Shown here piece after piece: positions 33,592 through 41,446 of a DNA stretch of 41,446 bases. Position numbers and translations under genes: made by a program. Source of the DNA: WHTF01 sp964482425 (GTDB taxonomy: Bacteria > Desulfobacterota > Binatia > UBA9968); contig CAYZXN010000386.1 of the NCBI GenBank assembly GCA_964482425.1, positions 1 to 41,446 on the forward strand, given 5' to 3'. How positions within the stretch are numbered: the stretch's first letter is position 1; each line of letters starts with the position of its first letter. The notes below the pieces were generated by a model that was not told the DNA's origin, searched no databases, and was given only the letters and a program-made list of their open reading frames with translations.

Positions 33592-34557
33592 TCAGTTACC
33601 GCCCAAAAGAAGATAACGTCCGCCTTCTCTTTTGACCCGCCCTTCTCGTATCAGCTTTTCTAAATGCGCCTGCACTGAGAATTCGGCAACTCTCTGAAGC
33701 GGGGCGGCAACATCCACATAGATCATTTGAGTGATATCGCCGATGCTGTTAAGACCCTGGCCGAGCGCGTCGAGAACCTGTTTTTCACGCATCATCCGAT
33801 GTCGAAGGTACTCCTTGATTTTGCCTTCGGGCTTACCGACCAACGGGCCGTGACCCGGCAGGATCAAGCTGATACTGAATTCGAGCAACCGCTCCAACGA
33901 GTTTAAATAGTCCGTCATGTTGCCGTCGGGCGGATGAATTACCGCCGTGCCGTAGCCCAAGATGTTATCTCCGCTAAACAGCACTTTATCGCCGGCTTCA
34001 TAGAAACAGCAGTGTCCCGATTCATGTCCAGGCGTATGTAAAACCCGCAATTCGCCGCCACCATAGGATATCCGATCCTGGTCACCGTACTGAAAATCTT
34101 CGCCACCCAAGTGACCGACGCGCGAACGATGAATTCCGAGCTTCGCCCCAGTCCTCTTCCTGAGGGCTAAAGCGCCGCCGCAGTGATCAATGTGTATGTG
34201 GGTCAGAAGAATCTTTTCGATCTTTCTAACGCCCATGGCCTCCGCCTGTTCGATAATGCCGTCCATATTACTGCCCGCGCTCAAGGCGACATCAATGACC
34301 ACCGCCTTGTCTTTGCCGACAATGTACTGGTTTGTTCCCTGCAGCGTCATAATGCCGGGATTATCGGCGGTGAATTTTCCAATATGATCGGGTGTGGCCA
34401 TCATGGGTCTTTCAGCGGCTCGAGCGGCAAAAGAGAAAAATAGTGGCTCACCGGCCAAGACAAAAACCAGCGGACACTTGCCAAGCGCCGCCAGCACCTC
34501 TCTGCGATTCAGAACATAATCGTCCGTTTTATTGCCGTTGCTTCGCAAAGGCCGCAC
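33592..34557 (-). CDS. Metallo-beta-lactamase-fold hydrolase, LACTB2-like, with possible Tat-type signal
   Basis: A 321-residue protein with the MBL metal motif HIHIDHCGG, a downstream TPGHESGH with a metal-binding His, GDNILGYG and a final ILPGHGPL. The C-terminus forms a winged-helix-like tail (HLEKLIREGRVKREGGRY) as in LACTB2-type hydrolases. The frame starts at GTG 34557; residues about 16-50 contain NRREVLAALG, a hydrophobic stretch and ARA-AE, which resembles a twin-arginine signal. A start at the Met-Met about 51 residues in would remove it and give a cytoplasmic protein. It follows acnA by 39 bases. Confidence 0.8.
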   Translation of the reverse strand: MRPLRSNGNKTDDYVLNRREVLAALGKCPLVFVLAGEPLFFSFAARAAERPMMATPDHIGKFTADNPGIMTLQGTNQYIVGKDKAVVIDVALSAGSNMDGIIEQAEAMGVRKIEKILLTHIHIDHCGGALALRKRTGAKLGIHRSRVGHLGGEDFQYGDQDRISYGGGELRVLHTPGHESGHCCFYEAGDKVLFSGDNILGYGTAVIHPPDGNMTDYLNSLERLLEFSISLILPGHGPLVGKPEGKIKEYLRHRMMREKQVLDALGQGLNSIGDITQMIYVDVAAPLQRVAEFSVQAHLEKLIREGRVKREGGRYLLLGGN

Positions 34558-34596
34558 AGCTGTTTCCGGATCTCAGCGAAATTGGCGTGGAGCGTA

Positions 34597-37290
34597 CTAG
34601 TTCTGTAACAGCTGCCGCAGCACGAATTCCAAAATACCGCCGTGGCGGTAATATTCGAGTTCTGCCGGCGTATCGATGCGGCAGGTCACGGCGAATTCTT
34701 GAACTTTGCCATTGTCGCGGGTTGCTCTGACCAAAAGGTCCTGACCCAACTTGAGCCCGGCAGCAATGCCAACCACTTCGAAGGTCTCAAAGCCGGTGAG
34801 GTCATGGGCCTTGAGGCTCTCCCCCGCCTTGAACTGGAGCGGCACGATTCCCATGCCGATCAAGTTACTGCGATGGATGCGCTCATAGCTCTCGGCGATC
34901 ACGGCCCTCACCCCCAGTAACCGCGGCCCTTTGGCTGCCCAGTCTCTCGAAGAACCGGAGCCGTATTCCTTCCCTGCCACCACAATCAACGGCGTGCCTT
35001 CTCTTTGGTACTGCATTGCCGCGTCGTAAATCGACATCTGCTTCTTGTCCGGCAAATGAACCGTCACGCCGCCTTCTGTGCCCGGCGCCAACAGGTTTTT
35101 GAGGCGGATATTGGCGAACGTGCCGCGCATCATGACTTCATGATTGCCGCGCCGTGCACCGTATTGATTGTAATCTTTAGGCAATACGTCGTTGTTGGTG
35201 AGATACCGTGCCGCTGGACCGTTTCTTTCGATAGCGCCAGCCGGTGAGATATGGTCGGTGGTCACAGAGTCGCCGAGCAACACCAGCACGCGGGCGCCCC
35301 GGATCTCCTTAAGCTGACCCGGAACCTTAGACATGTTCTCGAAATAAGGCGCTTCACGTACATACGTCGACTGAGGATCCCACTCGAACAGTTCGCCGGT
35401 CGGCACCGGCATCTTCTTCCATTGCTCATCGCCCTCGGTGGCGCGGCTGTATTCTTTTGTGAACATCTCCGATCTTACCGATCGGCGCATCGTCTCCTGA
35501 ACTTCCTGCGGTGTGGGCCAGATATCTCTCAAGAAAACCGGCCTTCCCTGCGCATCTTTGCCGAGGGGATCGTTGTAGAGGTCGGTATCCATGCTACCGG
35601 CCAACGCATAGGCGACCACCAGTGGCGGCGATGCTAGGTAATTGGCCCGTACATTGGCGTGGATGCGTCCCTCGAAGTTCCGATTGCCGGACAAGACCGC
35701 CGCTGCCACCAGATCACCTTCCTGAATGGCATTGAGCACAGGCTCCGGCAGCGGCCCGCTGTTACCGATGCAGGTGGTGCAACCGTAGCCGACGAGATGA
35801 AACCCGATTTTTTCCAAGTACGGCAGAAGTCCGCTGTCTTTTAGATATTCAGTGACGACCTTGGAGCCGGGCGCCAAGCTCGTCTTGACCCAGGGTTTTG
35901 TCGACAGGCCCTTCTCCACAGCTTTCTTGGCCAGCAGTCCGGCGCCAATCATCACGGAAGGGTTCGAGGTATTGGTACAGCTGGTGATTGCCGATATGAC
36001 TACGGAGCCGTGCCCCAATTGAAAACTGTCGCCGTTGGCTTGGACGTTTACCGTCTTGCTTGGATCGCCGCTCCTGATCAACGACGGCAGCGCTTCTTTG
36101 AAGGCTCCCTTACTTTCCGTGAGCGGTATGCGGTCTTGCGGCCGGCGGGGCCCGGAGATACTGGGAACGACAGTGGCAAGGTCAAGCTCGAGCGTATCTG
36201 TAAAGATAGGATCGGTCGATGAATCCGTGCGGAAAATTCCCTGTTCATTGGCATAGGTTTCGACCAGCTTGATCTGTTCCGGATCGCGGCCGGTTAATTC
36301 CAGGTAACGCAGCGTTTCGTCGTCGATGGGAAAGTAACCGATTGTAGCGCCGTACTCCGGCCCCATGTTGCCGATTGTCGCGCGATCGGCCAGGCTCAAG
36401 CTCGACAAACCCGAACCGAAAAATTCGACGAACTTCTCAACGACCCCCTTCTTGCGGAGCATCTGCACAACGGTCAGCACCAGATCCGTCGCCGTCGCTC
36501 CTTCGGGGAGCTTGCCGTGGAGTTTGAAACCGATCACTTCAGGAATGAGCATGATGATGGGCTGGCCAAGCAACGCTGCTTCCGCTTCAATACCGCCCAC
36601 GCCCCAGCCGACCACACCCAGACCGTTGATCATGGTTGTATGCGAATCCGTACCGACGACGGTATCCGGATAGGCAAAATGAGCGCCGTCTCTTGTGGCG
36701 CGAAAGACCACCGGCGCCAGGTATTCAAGATTGACCTGATGGCAAATTCCGGTATCAGGCGGAATCAGCCGGAAATTGTCGAAGGCAGTCTGGCCCCAAC
36801 GGAGAAACGCGTAGCGCTCGATGTTCCGCTGAAATTCGATCTCGGAATTTTTGTGCAATGCATCGGCAGTACCGAAATAATCGACCTGAACCGAGTGGTC
36901 GATGACCAGATCCACTGGCGCGAGCGGATTAATTTTCTTCGGATCCCCGCCCAAGCGCTTCATCGCCTCACGCATCGCCGCCAAGTCGACTACCGCGGGA
37001 ACGCCGGTGAGGTCCTGCATCAGTACCCGCGCCGGCATAAAAGCGATCTCCTTGTCGGATTTAACTTTCGGGTTCCAATTTGCCAGCGCCTCGATATCGC
37101 CCTTGTTAACGTGATGACCGTCTTCCTGTCGTAAGAGGTTCTCCAGCAGGACTTTCAACGACACCGGCAATCTGGAAACATTCTTGAAACCGGCCTGTTC
37201 GAGCACATCGAGACGAAAAATGTCATAGGCCTGACCGCCGATTCTCAGGACCTTTCGAGTGCTGAAACTATCCACATACTTCTGTGCCAT
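34597..37290 (-). CDS. acnA: Aconitate hydratase A
   Basis: An 897-residue TCA-cycle enzyme interconverting citrate and isocitrate with a [4Fe-4S] cluster. Cluster Cys residues are in VISAITSCTNTSNP and YGCTTCIGNSGPL. Other motifs: DLTGVPAVVDLAAMREAM, VGTDSHTTMINGLGVVGWGV, GAMRRGNHEVMMRG-like swivel region here as ARRGNHEVMMRGTFANIR, and AGKEYGSGSSRDWAAKGP. ATG 37290 with AAGGAG seven bases upstream. Confidence 0.97.
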   Translation of the reverse strand: MAQKYVDSFSTRKVLRIGGQAYDIFRLDVLEQAGFKNVSRLPVSLKVLLENLLRQEDGHHVNKGDIEALANWNPKVKSDKEIAFMPARVLMQDLTGVPAVVDLAAMREAMKRLGGDPKKINPLAPVDLVIDHSVQVDYFGTADALHKNSEIEFQRNIERYAFLRWGQTAFDNFRLIPPDTGICHQVNLEYLAPVVFRATRDGAHFAYPDTVVGTDSHTTMINGLGVVGWGVGGIEAEAALLGQPIIMLIPEVIGFKLHGKLPEGATATDLVLTVVQMLRKKGVVEKFVEFFGSGLSSLSLADRATIGNMGPEYGATIGYFPIDDETLRYLELTGRDPEQIKLVETYANEQGIFRTDSSTDPIFTDTLELDLATVVPSISGPRRPQDRIPLTESKGAFKEALPSLIRSGDPSKTVNVQANGDSFQLGHGSVVISAITSCTNTSNPSVMIGAGLLAKKAVEKGLSTKPWVKTSLAPGSKVVTEYLKDSGLLPYLEKIGFHLVGYGCTTCIGNSGPLPEPVLNAIQEGDLVAAAVLSGNRNFEGRIHANVRANYLASPPLVVAYALAGSMDTDLYNDPLGKDAQGRPVFLRDIWPTPQEVQETMRRSVRSEMFTKEYSRATEGDEQWKKMPVPTGELFEWDPQSTYVREAPYFENMSKVPGQLKEIRGARVLVLLGDSVTTDHISPAGAIERNGPAARYLTNNDVLPKDYNQYGARRGNHEVMMRGTFANIRLKNLLAPGTEGGVTVHLPDKKQMSIYDAAMQYQREGTPLIVVAGKEYGSGSSRDWAAKGPRLLGVRAVIAESYERIHRSNLIGMGIVPLQFKAGESLKAHDLTGFETFEVVGIAAGLKLGQDLLVRATRDNGKVQEFAVTCRIDTPAELEYYRHGGILEFVLRQLLQN

Positions 37291-37739
37291 TGAGCGCTCC
37301 TTATACTACTACTGTCCGACGTTCATCCTCCGGGTTGCCCTATTTTGTAGCTAGGCGGCTCGGATAAAGCAACAGGGAAGACGCACAGACGGCCGGACAG
37401 CAACGGCATGACCGCATCGGGCTCCGCTTTTTCACGCGCCGTAGCTGCTACAATTCAATAACACCCAGCCGCGCCGATGCCCAGCGGCACGCACCGTATC
37501 GCCCGGGAGGCACACGGCTACCGCTGGTATCGGGTCGGCAATTTAAATGACTTTCTCCGACGGCGCAAAGCGTAGGTACAGCGAAAACAAGGACAGTCAA
37601 AGACAAGGAACGGCCGATATTATAGACCGACTGTACCAGTTTAAGGACGTTAGCCGCTGCGCCGGCTTCTGAAGATTTGGATACGATGAGTTCGGTCGGT
37701 GCTGGAATTTGCATCGTAGTCAATCTATGATTACACACC
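37291..37739. other. Divergent intergenic region between acnA and the PAS histidine kinase
   Basis: A long divergent interval. On minus it holds a candidate acnA promoter at 37344-37372. On plus, TATGAT at 37726-37731 lies only 8 bases before the kinase ATG. A minus-strand frame (37448-37765) with a hydrophobic patch overlaps the kinase start and has no ribosome site, so I do not call it. Confidence 0.4.
37344..37372 (-). promoter_or_regulatory. Candidate promoter of acnA
   Basis: Minus strand: TTGCTT (37372-37367), 17-base spacer, TACAAA (37349-37344). Both hexamers are partial matches; the spacing is ideal and the leader would be about 45 bases. Confidence 0.35.
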
Positions 37740-38828
37740 ATGAGCAACACAGAGTCTCTAATCACGCCATCGAGTTCACCTGCCGATACTATTCGCAGAC
37801 AGGCCGAAATTTTGCAGCTTACTCACGAAGCGATTATCGTCCATGGTGTTGAAGACGGGCGAATTATTTTCTGGAATCGTGGAGCAAGCGAACTCTATGG
37901 GTGGAGTGAAGAACAGGTCGTGGGGCAAATCAGCCATTCCCTGCTGCAAACCAACTCTCCTCCAGCGCTCGAGGAAATCTTAGGCCAGATTCGCAGCACC
38001 GGACAGTGGAACGGTGAATTGGTCCACACCACGAAAGCCGGAAAACGAATCATCGTGGCGAGCCGCTGGTCGAGCCGGAAAAACCTGGGCGGAGACGTTT
38101 GCGACATCGTTGAGCTGAATTTCGACATTACGGCCAAAATAACCGCAGACGAGCGTGCCCGGGAGAACGAACGCCTCGCAGCGCTGGGGGCCGTTGCGGC
38201 CGTTTTCAGTCATGAAGTTGCCAACCCGCTGACGGCGATCTCCAGCACGATACAAAGCCTCCAGATGCAGATCCAAGGCGGCGGCATAGCCAAAGACGAA
38301 CTTGTGCACTGGATGACTGTCCTTGAGCGCGAAATCAACAGGCTAGCGGTACTGCTGGACGATTTTCGCTCGCTGGCACGGCCGCTAAAGATCGACCTTC
38401 AGACCGTTAATCTTTTGGAGCTTCTCGAAGAAATGTGGCTGTTCGATGAACCGGTGTGTATGGCGGCAGGAATTAAGGTTTTACGCGACTACGATTCGAT
38501 ACCACTCATTAAAGCCGATCCCAATAAAATGAAACAGGCCATTCTAAATATTACAAAAAATGCCGTTGAGGCGATGCCGGAAGGCGGTCAGTTGACGGTA
38601 AAAACATATGCCGTCAAAGAACGCGTTTATCTAGAAATCAAAGACACCGGAATGGGGATTCCTCGAGACCTGGATGTGTTTGCGATGTTCAAAACAACAA
38701 AACCGAACGGCACAGGTTTGGGGCTTCCTTTCGTGAAGCAGATTATTTCGGCACATAAAGGAACTATTGATTATGCAAGCACGCCGGGGAACGGTACAAC
38801 CTTTAAGATTTCACTCCCGCCCGGATGA
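37740..38828 (+). CDS. Orphan soluble PAS sensor histidine kinase
   Basis: A 362-residue cytoplasmic kinase. A PAS domain spans about 20-130 (AIIVHGVEDGRIIFWNRGAS, ELYGWSEEQV). The HisKA domain has His158 in FSHEVANPLTAISSTIQSL. The ATPase domain has ILNITKNAVEAMPEGG, IKDTGMGIPRD and GTGLGLPFVKQII. No transmembrane segment or receiver domain is seen, and no response-regulator gene is adjacent, so its partner is unknown. The ATG has no Shine-Dalgarno. Diverges from acnA. Confidence 0.92.
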   Translation: MSNTESLITPSSSPADTIRRQAEILQLTHEAIIVHGVEDGRIIFWNRGASELYGWSEEQVVGQISHSLLQTNSPPALEEILGQIRSTGQWNGELVHTTKAGKRIIVASRWSSRKNLGGDVCDIVELNFDITAKITADERARENERLAALGAVAAVFSHEVANPLTAISSTIQSLQMQIQGGGIAKDELVHWMTVLEREINRLAVLLDDFRSLARPLKIDLQTVNLLELLEEMWLFDEPVCMAAGIKVLRDYDSIPLIKADPNKMKQAILNITKNAVEAMPEGGQLTVKTYAVKERVYLEIKDTGMGIPRDLDVFAMFKTTKPNGTGLGLPFVKQIISAHKGTIDYASTPGNGTTFKISLPPG

Positions 38829-38989
38829 GGTTGGACCACTCTCCATCGGAAACTGTCATACTCAAGCGGAGTAAAGAGGTTCCGACAGGAGCTTTCTGTA
38901 GCTGCCAACGAAGTTGCAAACAAGAGACTTTATGGTTCGAGAGGATGAGGCGACGACACCTCGTGACCCGGAAGCCGATCCTCGCCAAG

Positions 38990-39337
38990 TCATCTCACGT
39001 TCGACGCGGACGCACAGCAAACACACAGCACCACTTCTGGCAGGGCTTCCAGTCTGGCCTGATCTATCGGGTCACGACAGCGTCCGCACAACCCGTATGT
39101 GCCTTGTTCTATCCGATTCAGCGCGCTTTGAACGCGGATAATACGATCTTCACGGCGGCGCTTCATCTCAAGGGCTAGCTGTTGCACCTGAATTGCATCC
39201 CCTCTAGAAACTCGGCCCATCAATCCGTCGACGGCGACCGGCGCAGACTCAGCCGTCGTTCGGTCAATTTCATTCTGGAGTTGCACCAGCAGCTTTCTCA
39301 AATTCTCTGCACATTTTTGAAGTGTTATCGGGTTCAT
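38990..39337 (-). CDS. TraR/DksA-family zinc-finger protein
   Basis: A 115-residue protein. The C-terminus has the DksA/TraR C4 zinc finger: YGLCGRCRDPIDQARLEALP followed by CVCC. The N-terminal half is helical, with the pattern of a short coiled coil (LRKLLVQLQNEIDRTTAES, LEMKRRREDRIIRVQSALNRI), as in DksA-like proteins that enter the RNA polymerase secondary channel. Whether it acts like DksA cannot be decided: the acidic coiled-coil tip is not clear. Its stop lies 161 bases after that of the converging kinase gene. Confidence 0.85.
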   Translation of the reverse strand: MNPITLQKCAENLRKLLVQLQNEIDRTTAESAPVAVDGLMGRVSRGDAIQVQQLALEMKRRREDRIIRVQSALNRIEQGTYGLCGRCRDPIDQARLEALPEVVLCVCCASASNVR

Positions 39338-39496
39338 CGATTGTACTCTGCGGATAAGGGAGTTCTTGATTGCTTGTTATCTGCCATGTTGAGTGGCCGT
39401 GAGGCAAGATCGCAATCCTTGAATTTTTTCACATGTTGTGAAGCACTGCACGGCCTAAGATACTTTCACAGGGATTAGGGAAGTTATAGGCAGCTA

Positions 39497-40348
39497 TTAC
39501 CGCTCACCCCATTTTAATTTCGTCCGCAGGATCTCATAGTAGTCCAGCGATGGAGACTTGATCAATGAGACCGGGACGCCGGAGTCGCGGGCTGCTATGG
39601 TGTCTCCGTTATTGAGCCGCACGCCGTGCTTGCCGTCGGGACTCATGAACACGCTATCGCCAGAAGAACGCAGCGTTACTTTGATCGTTGCGGTGTTCGG
39701 AATGACGATGGGGCGGTTGGTCAATGTATGGGGGCATATCGGAGAAAGCACTACGGCGCCCAATGTCGGCTCAAGAATTGGCCCTCCAGCCGATAGCGAA
39801 TATGCGGTCGACCCCGTAGGTGTGGAAATAATCAAGCCATCGGCGCGGTAGGTACAAAGGTAATCGTCACCGACGAAAGTCTCGAGATCGATAAGCCGGC
39901 TGCGCGATCCTTTGGCGATAACGGCGTCATTGAGGACTCGAAAACTACGCGGCTCCTCGTCTTCGCTTTCGATGCAAATCTTCAGGACCATCCGCTGTTC
40001 AACCCTGTAATCACCTTGCAATATCCTGATGAGTACCGGTTCCAATTCCGTCGCAGCCATCTCGGTAATGAATCCCAAACCGCCCATGTTGACGCCGAGA
40101 ATTGGCACCTCGGGCGTATTGATCAGACTGGCGATACTCAGGAGCGTACCATCGCCGCCCAGAGAAATAATCAAATCCGCTTGCCGCGCCATCTCCTCCT
40201 TTGTGCATGACGCGGCGGCCGAACCGGGTATACCATTTTCGACCAATATTTTTTTCCCTCTTTTTTCAAGCCAAGGGACAAGCCCGCGAACCAGCCGGAC
40301 TACTTTGGGCTCTTGAGATTTTGCAACTATTCCGACAGTGGAGATCAT
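39497..40348 (-). CDS. nadK: NAD kinase
   Basis: A 283-residue ATP-dependent NAD kinase making NADP. The kinase motif SLGGDGTLLSIA and the NMGGLGFITE strand are present, as are the NE/D-x-x-type segment (here LNDAVIAKGSRSRLIDLE) and STPTGSTAYSLSAGGPI, the second signature. Length is typical. ATG 40348. Confidence 0.95.
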   Translation of the reverse strand: MISTVGIVAKSQEPKVVRLVRGLVPWLEKRGKKILVENGIPGSAAASCTKEEMARQADLIISLGGDGTLLSIASLINTPEVPILGVNMGGLGFITEMAATELEPVLIRILQGDYRVEQRMVLKICIESEDEEPRSFRVLNDAVIAKGSRSRLIDLETFVGDDYLCTYRADGLIISTPTGSTAYSLSAGGPILEPTLGAVVLSPICPHTLTNRPIVIPNTATIKVTLRSSGDSVFMSPDGKHGVRLNNGDTIAARDSGVPVSLIKSPSLDYYEILRTKLKWGER

Positions 40349-40552
40349 CGTAGTTTTGACTTGCGGGAAATTGGCACGAGCAAAGGAGAAGGTCTCCTAA
40401 TGCAGGATACACAACGTGCAGAAGCGACATGTGACCGGTCACGACACTTGTCGTCTCCTTTGAATGCTTAGCACCCTGACGTAGGGCGACTGAACGATCC
40501 CCAGTGACAAGATGCCGCCACCGCCAGCTACAACCGCTGGGCTAATCAACGG

Positions 40553-40801
40553 TTATTTGGTTCCGCGTTTTCGAATCGCCGCAATCGCATGCAAGGGTGC
40601 GATCATACTGCATATGTATTCGGTAGTGTCGCCCGGATATTCCTGCCAACTGGCAGCATCCTGCCAGTAGGAGACTTTGTCGGCCGCGTTCTTTGGTTGC
40701 CCGATCTGACACGTTCCTATAGTAAAGGAATGATTTAACACCCTGTGCCACCCATCCGGCAAAAGCACTTGGTCAACGTCTTCCAAATCAATTGCAAACA
40801 T
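40553..40801 (-). CDS. Small hypothetical protein
   Basis: An 82-residue protein with a very good ribosome site (GGGAGGAATTAA before the ATG at 40801). It has no signal peptide or membrane segment; aromatic and acidic residues are frequent (FAIDLEDVDQVLLPDGWHRV, SYWQDAASWQEY), and there are two Cys. I do not recognise it. It lies 102 bases after the ADP-ribosylglycohydrolase gene on the same strand and may be co-transcribed with it. Confidence 0.6.
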   Translation of the reverse strand: MFAIDLEDVDQVLLPDGWHRVLNHSFTIGTCQIGQPKNAADKVSYWQDAASWQEYPGDTTEYICSMIAPLHAIAAIRKRGTK

Positions 40802-40903
40802 TTAATTCCTCCCTTCCGGTTGATAGGGTCCCGGTTATCTCGAATACGGCACGAGTCCCGCAGGTGAGGAAAGAGATCAAGCTCGTTCAGTCTATGCGTA
40901 CGC

Positions 40904-41446
40904 CTACTTGTCTCTCCTGAGAGCCAGCTCCAGCAGATCATCGGCGAGTGCGCAGAGGCGAGCGGATCCCTCGACATTTTCCCGCCAGCTAATCGGAATA
41001 GCCGAATCACCCAGGTAAGCGCCCGAAAGAGCTCCGGTCATGCTGGCGATCGTGTCGGTGTCGCCGCCGAGACTGATCGCATAGCGAACAGCTTCGGAAA
41101 ACGACAGTGGATGCCGGAGAAAAGCGTAAATAGCAGCGGGTACCGCCTGGAAGGCTTCTATGCCATTCCCCAGCTTGGATACCACCTCGCTCGTGGCCGC
41201 GTCTGGAAGTAGTTCTTGCACGAGCTTCAACTGCTGAACGTAAATAGGTGCCGAGACACGAGCAGCCAGCAGGTCGGCAAACGCGGTGCCGCTGATCCGA
41301 GCACCCGGAGTTTGAATTAGCAGTAAAGCAATAGCCACCGCTTGTAGCACCGCACCCTGCATTCCCAATTCGTGAGCATGTGTGATCCTGGCCGATTGCC
41401 TGGCAACTTCAATCATTTCGTCGGCCGACTGGTAATAGACCAGAGC
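40904..41446 (-). CDS. ADP-ribosylglycohydrolase family protein, partial (N-terminus beyond right edge)
   Basis: The reading frame runs off the right end; 180 residues of the C-terminal part are visible. The segment ARITHAHELGMQGAVLQAVA and the magnesium-binding motif ISLGGDTDTIASMTGALSGA are those of the ARH/DraG family, which remove ADP-ribose from proteins or other acceptors. The visible Met at 41416 is internal: codons upstream (ALVYYQSADE) continue in frame. The N-terminal metal-binding motif is outside the window. No ADP-ribosyltransferase gene is seen here. Confidence 0.88.
   Translation of the reverse strand, partial: ALVYYQSADEMIEVARQSARITHAHELGMQGAVLQAVAIALLLIQTPGARISGTAFADLLAARVSAPIYVQQLKLVQELLPDAATSEVVSKLGNGIEAFQAVPAAIYAFLRHPLSFSEAVRYAISLGGDTDTIASMTGALSGAYLGDSAIPISWRENVEGSARLCALADDLLELALRRDK

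Noticed and set aside
37448..37765. Minus-strand frame of 105 residues with a hydrophobic patch
   Set aside because: It overlaps the kinase start, has no ribosome site, and ends in a basic, Cys-rich tail typical of chance frames.
38825..39178. Plus-strand frame of 117 residues after the PAS kinase
   Set aside because: It overlaps the DksA-like gene on the other strand and has no recognisable features.
1..41446. Mobile elements, prophage, CRISPR arrays, defence islands
   Set aside because: No transposase, integrase, phage structural gene, Cas gene or regular repeat array was seen; composition and gene types are those of core chromosome.

Overview
The window reads as a chromosomal segment of a diderm (Gram-negative) bacterium with lipopolysaccharide: it carries an LpxC domain, the LPS-assembly lipoprotein LptE, TatC, several lipoproteins and a sugar-nucleotide-free set of housekeeping genes. 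Gene order (DUF177-rpmF-plsX-fabD-fabG-acpP-rpiB-glyA-nrdR-ribD-ribE-ribBA-ribH-nusB-leuS-lptE, and yebC-ruvC-ruvA-ruvB) is of the kind known from deltaproteobacterial lineages and relatives (Desulfobacterota, Binatota, Methylomirabilota-like groups). The sequence alone does not settle the phylum. Base composition looks moderate, a little above half G+C, and uniform. No transposase, integrase, phage gene or CRISPR array was seen, so this is core chromosome rather than an island.

Layout. Positions 1-1600: end of a CsbD-like stress gene, a small CxxC protein, tRNA-Leu(UAA) and a doubtful small membrane ORF. Positions 1600-5300: lipoprotein, tatC and a K+-independent-type proton pyrophosphatase (hppA), all on minus. 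Positions 5300-7300: murJ on minus, diverging from rpsT on plus. Positions 7350-20950: a 16-gene minus-strand block running from DUF177 to lptE, apparently started by a strong sigma70-like promoter at 20985-21012; it joins ribosome maturation, fatty-acid synthesis, one-carbon metabolism, dNTP regulation, riboflavin synthesis, NusB, LeuS and LPS export. Positions 21400-23300: an HtrA-like protein that has lost all three catalytic residues, a lipoprotein and a YbgC-type thioesterase. Positions 23360-31990: a nine-gene minus-strand block yebC-ruvC-ruvA-ruvB-DUF2905-NtrY-like kinase-REC/LpxC fusion-DUF2203-queG. Positions 32260-41446: fatty-acid hydroxylase, rlpA, an MBL hydrolase, acnA, an orphan PAS histidine kinase, a DksA/TraR-type zinc-finger protein, nadK, a small unknown protein and a truncated ADP-ribosylglycohydrolase.

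The most striking item is at 25096-28651. An NtrY-like transmembrane histidine kinase is followed 16 bases later by a protein in which an intact response-regulator receiver domain is joined, in one reading frame, to a complete LpxC (UDP-3-O-acyl-GlcNAc deacetylase) with all expected zinc and catalytic residues. The simplest reading is a two-component system whose output is an enzyme, the committed step of lipid A synthesis, instead of a DNA-binding domain. Other points worth attention are the triple-dead HtrA-like protein, a RibBA whose DHBP-synthase half has lost its catalytic acidic loop while the GTP cyclohydrolase II half is intact, and the clean absence of fabH and fabF from an otherwise well-kept fatty-acid operon.
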